A stretch of 46,883 nt of DNA from Nitrospira sp. (GTDB taxonomy: Bacteria; Nitrospirota; Nitrospiria; Nitrospirales; Nitrospiraceae): assembly GCA_019636815.1 (NCBI GenBank), contig JAHBWT010000025.1, positions 1-46,883 of the forward strand, written 5' to 3'. Below are positions 26,710-33,241 of this stretch, in pieces. The notes under the pieces are model-generated. The model saw only the letters and a list, made by a program, of their open reading frames with translations, made no database searches and was not told where the DNA came from. Made by a program: the position numbers and the translations under genes. Position 1 is the stretch's first letter; every line of letters starts with the position of its first letter.

Positions 26710-27153
26710 ATGGGACCAAGCACCCTCCCATCTAGCCCGGATGCCTTTGCAGCATTACTCCATGACCTGCGGCTCGTTCGTCGTAATCGAAAGTACGCCG
26801 TCAGGACCAGTAATCGTGCCCGGCAGGCGCTTTCGGCCACCGTCCGCAGCGCGATCTTCGCCAAGACCGGCGGTAGATGTCACGTATGCGGTGGCCTCAT
26901 AGAAGGGGCGTGGCATGCCGATCACGTGTTTCCTTATAGCAGCGGAGGCGGGCATGCTGAGGACAATTATCTTCCTGCTCGTGCACTCTGCAACAACTAC
27001 TGATGGGACTACACAGGAGAAGAGATCCAGCACATACTAAAGCTTGGAGTGTGGCTCCGCATGCAAATTATGCGCAAGACACCGCTTGGTCTGCGAGCGG
27101 CACAGCGCTTCCTCGCATATGAAACCGTCCGTAACGGCAGGCGCAAACGGTGA
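26710..27153 (+). pseudogene. HNH endonuclease with a premature stop codon
   Basis: A 147-codon frame interrupted by TGA at 27001-27003. Before the stop it reads as an HNH nuclease: zinc pair CHVCG, then HADHVFPYSSGG and an asparagine (CNNY). After the stop the same frame continues WDYTGEEIQHILKLGV, an ordinary C-terminal extension, to a proper stop at 27151. The interrupted codon is most easily explained as CGA (arginine) changed to TGA by one C-to-T change. The 97-residue product would keep the zinc and HNH residues, so residual activity is not ruled out. It stands next to MBL/PD-(D/E)XK genes. Confidence 0.82.
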
Positions 27154-27551
27154 ACAAGAACAGTGCCCAGTCGAATCGTCTGGCCTAACGGCACGCTACA
27201 CCGGAGCCATACCCGCGTTATGGTCGGGTTGAGTCTATCGCTTCGTTTGAGGTTCTTGATCGTTCGTGGTTCTGTGGCTGAAATTGTAGTCAGAGGGTTA
27301 TTGTGATTGCAGTGGACCAATTGTTGTGAGCCGCTCTCCCAAAATTGCACTCTGACTCGAATATTCCCCCTTATCAGCAGTACTCCTGTCGTGACTTCTT
27401 CCAAAGAGGGCTAGGTACAAAGCAAGACTGGCACTTCCCTGCGCACTAGAGCGCCAACTTCGCGCAGGCCTATCGATGCTCCAACCGGTTCAGAGTGAAA
27501 GATAGCTAAAGAGTGGCTTTCATTATTGTCAATGGTACCTTAGGTATTGTC
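27154..27551. other. Gene-free stretch between HNH remnant and MBL gene
   Basis: I see no gene. At 27183-27234 GCCTAAC and GTTGAGT match the attC end boxes RYYYAAC and GTTRRRY, but they are only 52 bases apart and pair poorly inside, so I do not call a site. A 7-base inverted repeat (CCTGCGC and GCGCAGG) lies around 27438-27470. The promoter of the MBL gene should be here, but no good boxes stand out. Confidence 0.45.
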
Positions 27552-28796
27552 ATGCGGGCATGCATTCACAGGGGAACTCAGGAGGTAGGTGGCACCTGCA
27601 TTGAGATCGAATCTGCAGGCAAGCGCATTGTCTTGGATGTCGGGCTCCCGTTGGAAGCCGAAGACTCCGAGGTCAGCTTGCCCCATGTGAAAGGATTTCG
27701 TAAACCGGAGCCATCATTATTGGCGGTCGTCATCTCACACCCGCATCAGGATCACTATGGTTTGACGAAATATCTCTTGCCAGACACGCCGATGATCATG
27801 GGGGCTGCTGCCGAACGAATCCTCAAGGCAGCAGGCTTATTTACTCCGGCCGGCGTCGCGTTTCAGCGAGTCCGCCATCTAGAACATCGAATCCCGCTTT
27901 CGGTCGGACCTTTTACGCTGACGCCTTTCCTGAACGATCATTCTGCGTACGACGCCTATTCTCTACTCATTGAAGCGGACGGACAGCGGCTATTTTATTC
28001 GGGAGATCTGCGCGGGCATGGACGGAAGGCAAGGATATTTCAACAATTTCTGAAGAGTCCGCCGACCGATATCGACGTTCTGCTTATGGAAGGGACTACG
28101 ATCGGGCGTCGCACTGCTGCCAAGCGATTCTGTACTGAACAGGAACTTGAGCCTTGCTTCGTTGAACAGATGCGGCAAGCTCCAGGCATGGTCTTGGTCT
28201 GGACCTCGGCTCAGAACATAGATCGGCTTGTCACGATGTTCAAAGCCTGCAAGAAAAGCGGTCGGCAATTGGTGATCGATATGTACACAGCCGAGATCCT
28301 TCGAGCGACTGGAAATCCCAAGCTTCCGCAGGCCACTTGGGAGGGCATCAAGGTCTTTCTTCCGCAGTCGCAGAAACGCCAGATCCTCAAAGGAAAGCTA
28401 TTCACTCTTGCTAATAGATACAAGGCCGCTCGCATCTATCCCGAGCAACTGGCAGAGCAGGCATCCAGGTCGGTCCTGCTGTTTCGCCCGTCGATGAGAC
28501 GGGATTTGGAAAAGGCTGGGTGCCTCAAGGGTGCGCGGCTGATTTACTCGTTATGGCCGGGCTACCTCAAGCGAAAAGAACAGCATCCGTTTCTCGAATG
28601 GCTGGACAGCCATCACATTCCCCTGACTGAGTGCCATACCTCCGGTCATGCCTCCATATCGGATTTGCAAGCCTTCGCTCAAGCGATAAACCCCAAGATG
28701 CTCGTCCCGATCCACTCATTCGAGACCAAGCGATTCACGGAGTTCTTTGATCGCGTCGAACAGAAAGAAGACGGCAAGTGGTGGAAGGTCAGTTAG
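27552..28796 (+). CDS. MBL-fold nuclease-like protein (RNase J/beta-CASP style)
   Basis: A 414-residue metallo-beta-lactamase-fold protein. The metal motif is H63-x-H65-x-D67-H68 (SHPHQDHYG), with H130 (LNDHSAYDAYS), D152 (YSGDLRGHGR) and a late histidine in PIHSFETKRF; this full set means it is probably active. A beta-CASP-like part covers residues 190-340, and the C-terminal HTSGHAS motif is the one seen in RNase J and related nucleases. ATG 27552 is chosen because the family begins RACIHRGTQEVGGTC; the frame is open to 27513. It forms an apparent two-gene unit with the next gene. RNA is the likely substrate; this is inference. Confidence 0.8.
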   Translation: MRACIHRGTQEVGGTCIEIESAGKRIVLDVGLPLEAEDSEVSLPHVKGFRKPEPSLLAVVISHPHQDHYGLTKYLLPDTPMIMGAAAERILKAAGLFTPAGVAFQRVRHLEHRIPLSVGPFTLTPFLNDHSAYDAYSLLIEADGQRLFYSGDLRGHGRKARIFQQFLKSPPTDIDVLLMEGTTIGRRTAAKRFCTEQELEPCFVEQMRQAPGMVLVWTSAQNIDRLVTMFKACKKSGRQLVIDMYTAEILRATGNPKLPQATWEGIKVFLPQSQKRQILKGKLFTLANRYKAARIYPEQLAEQASRSVLLFRPSMRRDLEKAGCLKGARLIYSLWPGYLKRKEQHPFLEWLDSHHIPLTECHTSGHASISDLQAFAQAINPKMLVPIHSFETKRFTEFFDRVEQKEDGKWWKVS

Positions 28797-28824
28797 TTTC
28801 GGAAGGTCAGTTAGTTTCGGAAGG
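28783..28824 (+). repeat. Short tandem repeat across the MBL stop codon
   Basis: An 18-base unit (GGAAGGTCAGTTAGTTTC) is present at 28783-28800 and 28801-28818, with a third partial copy at 28819-28824. The first copy contains the TAG stop of the MBL gene. The partial third copy supplies part of the ribosome site (GGAAGGAGGG) of the next gene. It looks like a simple slippage duplication. Confidence 0.85.
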
Positions 28825-28833
28825 AGGGCAGTC

Positions 28834-29769
28834 ATGCAAGATGAGATTTTGAGAGATGTTGATCAAAAGGGAATTCTGAAAGGTGTGAACAAAATTATCG
28901 ATAAGATGCTCCGAGTCAAGCCAATCGGCAAAGCGCCATGTTATCACCACAAGACAGCCTGTGATCAGCTTCATCGCATTCCCCCTCAAAACTTTGCCGC
29001 CGCCGATCTTCTAGAACAGGTCTACGCCCAGATTGAAAGCAATTGGAAAGCGAGACTGTACAAGAAGCATCCGTCAAAAGAAAATTGGCGCTTCCTGCAG
29101 AACAAAGAAATAGCCAAGCAGAATAAAAGCTTGGAGGTTCAGCTTCAACGCGCGATCGTCAACATCGATCAGGACGTGTGGCCGGATGCCACGAACTGGG
29201 CGAACCATGTGCCGACGGCATCTGGATTATGGGATCACAAATGCGACAAACATCGCGCCATCGACCTCGTTCATGTGTGCCCCGGTCCAAATCGCTGGGA
29301 TACTGTTGAATTCATCGAACTTAAGGTGGATACGAAGAGTGGTCATCCCGTTTATGCGGCGATGGAAGTGCTTCTCTATGGCATGCTGTACATTTTTTCT
29401 CGACGACGCCGCGAAGAATTGGAATACAACGTCACTGAGCAAACAAAGCAGCCTTTGCTTCAAGCAAGCGCGATCCACTTAGTTGTCCTTGCCCCTTATA
29501 AATATTACGATGGCTACCAATTTGACTGGCTTGAGAAGGCGATCACGGCTGGACTGACTCAATTCATCCGAGAGCCTGAAGGCTTTACGATGGACTTCCA
29601 GTTCCAGGCATTTCCATGGGACTGTTCTTTTGAAAAAAGCATTCCTGATGAGACTCTCATAATAAAAGCTCTCAAAGGCCGGGAGAGGGTTAAAGAAATT
29701 TTCCAACAACGGCGAGACCAAGCCAAGAGGCTTGGATATGAGACTGGTGGCATGCACGCTGAACCTTGA
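28834..29769 (+). CDS. PD-(D/E)XK-like nuclease, partner of the MBL gene
   Basis: A 311-residue protein. Its centre reads RAIDLVHVCPGPNRWDTVEF then IELKVD: D144 with E162-x-K164, separated by 17 residues, is the arrangement of the PD-(D/E)XK nuclease core, and an acidic residue on an upstream helix (LEVQLQRAI, about 101) fits as well. The helix after it (PVYAAMEVLLYGML) fits the family. An aromatic, positively charged tail follows. ATG 28834 has a strong GGAGG site at 8 bases. It lies 37 bases after the MBL gene. I do not recognise the exact family; the nuclease call is a motif-based inference. Confidence 0.62.
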   Translation: MQDEILRDVDQKGILKGVNKIIDKMLRVKPIGKAPCYHHKTACDQLHRIPPQNFAAADLLEQVYAQIESNWKARLYKKHPSKENWRFLQNKEIAKQNKSLEVQLQRAIVNIDQDVWPDATNWANHVPTASGLWDHKCDKHRAIDLVHVCPGPNRWDTVEFIELKVDTKSGHPVYAAMEVLLYGMLYIFSRRRREELEYNVTEQTKQPLLQASAIHLVVLAPYKYYDGYQFDWLEKAITAGLTQFIREPEGFTMDFQFQAFPWDCSFEKSIPDETLIIKALKGRERVKEIFQQRRDQAKRLGYETGGMHAEP

Positions 29770-29860
29770 TCATGGGCAGGAAAGCGAAAAACGAGGAGGG
29801 CCTAGGCTTGTAGGGCATCGGCGAAGTCGCCAGGCAAAAAGTGAGCATAAGAACATAGGC

Positions 29861-29928
29861 TGGGGTTGGATCTTGAATCATGCATGGCGCAGGGGAGCAA
29901 AATTGCTCGTGCCACTCAAGACTCCCGC
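29861..29928 (+). repeat. Diverged repeat R2, copy 1
   Basis: A 68-base stretch that aligns without gaps to 32622-32689, about 72% identical by my count. Both copies end in ACTCCCGC. The gene-free region 29770-30124 holds this copy and some weak open frames, none of which I believe in. Confidence 0.45.
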
Positions 29929-30124
29929 ACCGGCCATGGTGGCCATCCACTCTTCTTTTCATGGCGTCGTACGGTGGGGCGATGCTCGACGCGGCGCGTC
30001 AGTCACGGCATACCACAAGGGAGCGTTACGGACATCAGTATTGCTTCTGTCGTTTAACCAGAGGTGGGAGGTAATCACGCGGGGATGGAGAGAGAAGTAT
30101 TGAGCCCTGCCGAGGGTTGTCCGG

Positions 30125-30178
30125 CTATTCGTAGACTTGCTGCCGATGCGCGATCCGCACGATGCGCACCAACTTCAC
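30125..30178 (-). pseudogene. C-terminal relic of a RelE/ParE toxin
   Basis: On the minus strand 17 codons and a TAG stop read VKLVRIVRIAHRQQVYE, which is the usual final strand and tail of RelE-type toxins (compare the family ending VRIAHRSDVYR). Just upstream the frame meets a stop, so the rest of the gene is missing. It lies 40 bases from the VapBC operator. The call rests on a short match and needs a profile search. Confidence 0.5.
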
Positions 30179-30215
30179 GGTTTATTTCCCAGGCGCATTG
30201 CCGCCCCTAATGGAG

Positions 30216-30244
30216 ATGTGTATGATTATATAAATTATACACAT
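30216..30244 (+). promoter_or_regulatory. Palindromic operator of the VapBC operon
   Basis: ATGTGTAT (30216-30223) and ATACACAT (30237-30244) are perfect 8-base complements around an AT-rich centre (GATTATATAAATT). It ends 17 bases before the VapB start, where VapB-VapC complexes usually bind to shut off their own operon. The AT-rich centre can also serve as the -10 region. Confidence 0.7.
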
Positions 30245-30261
30245 ACCGACTCGGAGGTGCC

Positions 30262-30471
30262 ATGCGTACGAATATTGTGATCGATAACGGTCTCATGCGT
30301 CAGGCGATGAAAGCCACTGGACTCTTGACGAAAAAAGCAGTGGTCGAGGAGGGGCTTCGGTTGCTCATCAAGGCGAAGGGACAAGAGGGCATTCGCCGGT
30401 TGCGGGGAAAGGTTGCGTGGGAAGGGGATCTCAGTGCGATGCGTAAGGGCCGCATCAAGGCCGCTTCATGA
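30262..30471 (+). CDS. VapB-type antitoxin
   Basis: A 69-residue protein with an N-terminal ribbon-helix-helix-like DNA-binding part (MRTNIVIDNGLMRQAMKATG, then LTKKAVVEEGLRLLIK) and a basic C-terminal tail that would cover the toxin. It is typical in size and layout of the DUF2191-type VapB family. ATG 30262 has GGAG nearby. Its stop overlaps the VapC start by 4 bases (ATGA), the standard arrangement. A palindromic operator lies directly upstream. Confidence 0.82.
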   Translation: MRTNIVIDNGLMRQAMKATGLLTKKAVVEEGLRLLIKAKGQEGIRRLRGKVAWEGDLSAMRKGRIKAAS

Positions 30472-30863
30472 TCATTGTTGATACGACGGTATGGGTGGAC
30501 TATCTGCGGGGGACCCCTTCTCCCCATGCTGAATGGCTTGAAGCTAATCTTGTGGCCGAACGACTTGGTCTGACCGATCTCATACTGTGCGAGGTGCTGC
30601 AAGGTGTTGTGAGTAACGCTCACTGTGACGCCGTTCAAAAAGAATTGCAGAGATTCGAAGTCTACGAGACAGGAACGATTGAACTGGCGATTGAAGCGGC
30701 TGCGAACTATCGCCGACTTCGTGCGGCCGGCCGGACTGTTCGAAGGACGATCGATTGTCTCATTGCAACATTCTGTCTCGTCGAGGGTCACGCATTGCTG
30801 CACAATGATCGGGACTACGATCCATTTGAAGCGCACCTCGGTTTAAGAGTGGTCCATCCATAA
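30468..30863 (+). CDS. VapC-type PIN-domain toxin
   Basis: A 131-residue PIN-domain ribonuclease, the usual length. The acidic active site is present: D5 (MIIVDTTVWVDYL), E42 (LILCEVLQG), D96 (RTIDCLIA) and D114/D116 (HNDRDYDPF). VapC toxins cut tRNA or rRNA when the antitoxin is lost; which RNA is cut here cannot be read. The gene is intact, unlike the RelE remnant next door, so the pair can be an active addiction module. Confidence 0.87.
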   Translation: MIIVDTTVWVDYLRGTPSPHAEWLEANLVAERLGLTDLILCEVLQGVVSNAHCDAVQKELQRFEVYETGTIELAIEAAANYRRLRAAGRTVRRTIDCLIATFCLVEGHALLHNDRDYDPFEAHLGLRVVHP

Positions 30864-31144
30864 AGAGATTTGGCGGCGTTTGTCCCAATCAGCAAGATCT
30901 CCGCGACGCGAATGCCATTCTCCCAGAGAAGTGGGCCTGAAAATATGCGGTTGAGGGTTGCAATACTGTACTCCTGTTCCTGGCCTTTTGCTCGGTAGAA
31001 AATTACCTTCATTCACGTCCTTCTCTCATACTTGTTTAAGGTCGGCTGGGGTCTGGGAATGCGCTATTCGACGATCAGTCGCATTATGGATCAAGGAAGG
31101 TCAGTAATGCGTAGTACAAGATCTGCCCCCAATTAGTGACCCCC
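30864..31144. other. Gene-free stretch before repeat R1 copy 2
   Basis: I see no gene here. A 65-codon minus-strand frame (30815-31012) has no ribosome site or recognisable domain. The few bases before 31145 (AAGATCTGCCCCCAATTAG) resemble, loosely, the text before R1 copy 1, so the repeat may extend some 20 bases to the left. Confidence 0.4.
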
Positions 31145-31338
31145 TCGTGGTCCAGCAGATCTCTGCAGTCCGTTGGGCCGCATCTGAACCCTTCACGGGT
31201 GACAAGCCGATCCACATAAGAACCCGAGACGAATGGCCATACGGTTGCAACTTGCGGAAACAAGGATACAAATGGACACAAATGACAGATGCATCATTGT
31301 GTGAATGTGGTTGTGTGCTATGCGGGTTACACTGCTGG
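31145..31338 (+). repeat. Dispersed direct repeat R1, copy 2
   Basis: This 194-base copy is in the same orientation as copy 1 at 26458-26652. Together they bracket the HNH remnant, the MBL/PD-(D/E)XK pair, the RelE relic and VapBC, a block of about 4.5 kb. Copy 2 is followed immediately by the first attC-like hairpin. Unlike copy 1 it keeps a longer open plus-strand frame, which runs in frame into the SGNH gene. Confidence 0.85.
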
Positions 31339-31371
31339 CTGTCGCGCGTGGTTCGGAACGCGATGCATGTC

Positions 31372-31451
31372 CCGAACCAGCGGCTGCGCCGGACAGTCGT
31401 TGCACAACCGGCGGTTGCTCCACACTTGCCGGTGAGCCGCGGGCCGTTCGG
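31372..31451. other. attC-like hairpin upstream of the SGNH gene
   Basis: An 80-base imperfect palindrome. The end boxes are CCGAAC (31372-31377) and GTTCGG (31446-31451), fully complementary. Further inside, GCGGCT pairs AGCCGC, CCGG pairs CCGG, and the tip is a perfect CAACCG-G-CGGTTG. Unpaired bases between these stems give the bulged single-strand look of integron attC sites. The essential AAC/GTT triplets are kept, but the commoner GTTRRRY consensus is broken by a C after GTT. The SGNH start lies 10 bases beyond. A second 7-base inverted repeat (GGTTCGG at 31350 with CCGAACC at 31372) overlaps its left box. Confidence 0.5.
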
Positions 31452-31460
31452 CAACACGGC

Positions 31461-32591
31461 ATGAAATTCCCCAAACGAATGCTTGCCATCCTCGCTGTCA
31501 ACTGCCTGCTGCTCGGCATCGGCCTTGTGGCTGTAGAGCTGGTCTTTGGCTGGTGGTTTGACACTAGCAGTCTGAACCGTCTCAACCTCCTCAAAGACTG
31601 TGTTCGGCAGCTCGATGTGTCACATCTGTACAACGATCCGAACCCCATTATTCGGTATTCACGGGATAAGTATGGTTTACGTGGTACTCATGACAGACCA
31701 GGCAGCATCGACATTCTTACAGTTGGCGGGAGTACTACAGACCAGCGTTACATTCGGGATGGAGAAACCTGGCAAGACGTGCTTCAAAACCGTTTTGCAC
31801 GAACAGGAGTGACTGTGGTTGTCGGAAATGCCGGCGTAGATGGACAATCGACCTATGGTCATATCAAGAATTTCGAGTGGTGGTTCCCATACATCCCCGA
31901 CCTCAAACCAGGTTACATTCTATTTTATGTTGGGCTGAACGACTTTTACATGGATGCCGGATACAGTCATGACCAGATTGTGAGTGAAGAACAGAACCTC
32001 AAGCAAAAACTTAAAGATAACAGTGCAGTGTGGCACATGATTAGGACGCTTCGTGGTGCCTACAAAGCGATGGTCGTCAACAAGATTGGACATGTTGCTC
32101 TTGACTTCAGCAATGTTCACTGGACGCGCGATTCAATTCAGAAGGACTATAGTATGATGGACCAAAGACTAAGTGACTACGCGACTCGTCTGCGTGCTCT
32201 TGCAGACATGACCCATAGCTTTGGGGCAAAGCCGATTTTTGTGTCTCAGCCTTCGCGCAAGTATCGCATCACGCCAGAGGGGCCAATGGGGGACAGATCG
32301 GTCAGTTTCTACGATGGTCATCAGTACAACGGTGTTGATTACTATCACATGATGAGAAAACTCGACGGTGTTACGAAAGCTGTAGCTAAGGAGAAAGATG
32401 GTTTGTTTGTGGACCTGGCGATCCATGCTGGGTGGGTTGACTCCGACTTTTATGATTTCGCACACATGACGCCAAAGGGGGCAGAAAAGACAGGAGAACT
32501 CTTGTGGGGTGCATTGAAGAACGTAGTCACCGGTGCCGAACAAGACGCTGTGTTGGACGGGGATTCCGCTGCGCTTCATCCCCGCCAGTGA
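31461..32591 (+). CDS. Membrane-anchored SGNH/GDSL hydrolase
   Basis: A 376-residue protein with an N-terminal signal anchor (residues 6-30) and a periplasmic SGNH domain. Block I is VGGSTTDQR with S91; block II glycine is in GNAGVDGQS; block III is GLNDFY with N160; block V is DFAHMT with D332 and H335. It could be an esterase or acyltransferase, perhaps acting on surface polysaccharides; the substrate is unknown. ATG 31461 is chosen because the hydrophobic anchor starts there; the frame is open upstream. The ribosome site is weak. It lies alone between two attC-like hairpins, so it looks like a transferable cassette. Confidence 0.8.
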   Translation: MKFPKRMLAILAVNCLLLGIGLVAVELVFGWWFDTSSLNRLNLLKDCVRQLDVSHLYNDPNPIIRYSRDKYGLRGTHDRPGSIDILTVGGSTTDQRYIRDGETWQDVLQNRFARTGVTVVVGNAGVDGQSTYGHIKNFEWWFPYIPDLKPGYILFYVGLNDFYMDAGYSHDQIVSEEQNLKQKLKDNSAVWHMIRTLRGAYKAMVVNKIGHVALDFSNVHWTRDSIQKDYSMMDQRLSDYATRLRALADMTHSFGAKPIFVSQPSRKYRITPEGPMGDRSVSFYDGHQYNGVDYYHMMRKLDGVTKAVAKEKDGLFVDLAIHAGWVDSDFYDFAHMTPKGAEKTGELLWGALKNVVTGAEQDAVLDGDSAALHPRQ

Positions 32592-32606
32592 GCTTTGTCG
32601 TTCGGC
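32535..32606. other. attC-like hairpin at the end of the SGNH gene
   Basis: A 72-base imperfect palindrome that overlaps the last codons of the SGNH gene. The end boxes GCCGAAC (32535-32541) and GTTCGGC (32600-32606) are perfect 7-base complements. Inside them GCT pairs AGC, TGG pairs CCA, and CGGGGAT pairs ATCCCCG around a 12-base loop; one extra A is bulged on the left arm. The layout is that of an integron attC site. No U-run follows, so it does not look like an ordinary terminator. The crossover points of this site and the one at 31446 would be 1154 bases apart. Confidence 0.5.
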
Positions 32607-32621
32607 GTCAAATTCTGAGTT

Positions 32622-32689
32622 TGAGGTCGAATCTTGAATTGTGCATAGCGCAGCAGAGCACTTTCAACCTTGTCACTCGATACTCCCGC
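32622..32689 (+). repeat. Diverged repeat R2, copy 2
   Basis: Aligns without gaps to 29861-29928 at about 72% identity. It begins 16 bases after the second attC-like hairpin. The gene-free stretch 32592-32828 has no other recognisable content. Confidence 0.45.
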
Positions 32690-32828
32690 TAAGGCGATGC
32701 TCGTCAATCACGGTTCTCTCCAGTGCATACTCGCTCGCCCATTGCGTCAGGCGCAATCCTGTAGACCGCCGGCTCACCACCAGCATCCTTCTTAGAGCTC
32801 CAACCTATCAGCTCTCCTCAGCCGAGAA

Positions 32829-32909
32829 GACAATCACTTGATCCGAGAGATCTTGCGCGAGATTGAACTGAACCCCGAACAGTTTCAGGCGGCTCTCGAT
32901 AAGCTCTAG
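32829..32909 (+). pseudogene. Possible 3' end of a lost gene
   Basis: A short frame ends LIREILREIELNPEQFQAAL, then DKL and TAG at 32907. The regular helix-like pattern of charged and hydrophobic residues is protein-like, but upstream the frame closes within about 30 codons. I could not identify the family. It may be the tail of a gene cut by rearrangement; the evidence is weak. Confidence 0.3.
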
Positions 32910-33011
32910 ACCACGCACCTCAGCCCATGGTGAACCGGTCGATGACTTCCTGTTAAAGCGGTCCTGCTGTGTTTTTTAGCCAATGAGTCGAGATGGAAAG
33001 CAGAGTTTTTT

Positions 33012-33236
33012 CTATGGCTGGTTTTTGGCTGATGAGCGATAGGCAAGGTGTAGAGCAAGCCCGAGGATGACAGAAAGGAGCAGCCCGACTCCAATCTGAA
33101 AATCGAAGCTCACCGGCCCGATATAAATTTTATAGAGCTGCAAAATGACCAAGGGGAGGATCACGGCGAGGATGAGCGCGATCATGTGTCGTCGCAAATA
33201 GATCGGCTCACCCGGTTTGCGCCCGCTCCTTCTCAC
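33012..33236 (-). CDS. Small membrane protein after acs
   Basis: A 74-residue protein with two predicted membrane helices (about residues 19-38 and 46-64), a basic N terminus (RRSGRKPGEPIYLRRH) and a short basic tail. It starts 5 bases after the acs stop on the same strand, so it is co-transcribed with acs. Small helical proteins beside acs (for example the DUF485 protein next to actP) are common, but this sequence does not resemble DUF485. Its function is unknown. Confidence 0.72.
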   Translation of the reverse strand: MRRSGRKPGEPIYLRRHMIALILAVILPLVILQLYKIYIGPVSFDFQIGVGLLLSVILGLALHLAYRSSAKNQP

Positions 33237-33241
33237 TCCCG

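Noticed and set aside
27183-27234. GCCTAAC...GTTGAGT pair resembling attC ends after the HNH remnant
   Set aside because: The boxes match the consensus, but they are only 52 bases apart and the interior does not fold into the stem-and-bulge layout; kept only as a possible decayed site.
29732-30103. 123-codon plus-strand frame after the PD-(D/E)XK gene
   Set aside because: Overlaps the end of that gene, lies in repeat R2, no ribosome site, composition not protein-like.
26347-33000. CRISPR array or phage integration signature
   Set aside because: No regularly spaced short repeats, no tRNA end, and no integrase or phage gene could be found; repeats R1 and R2 are long and occur twice only.
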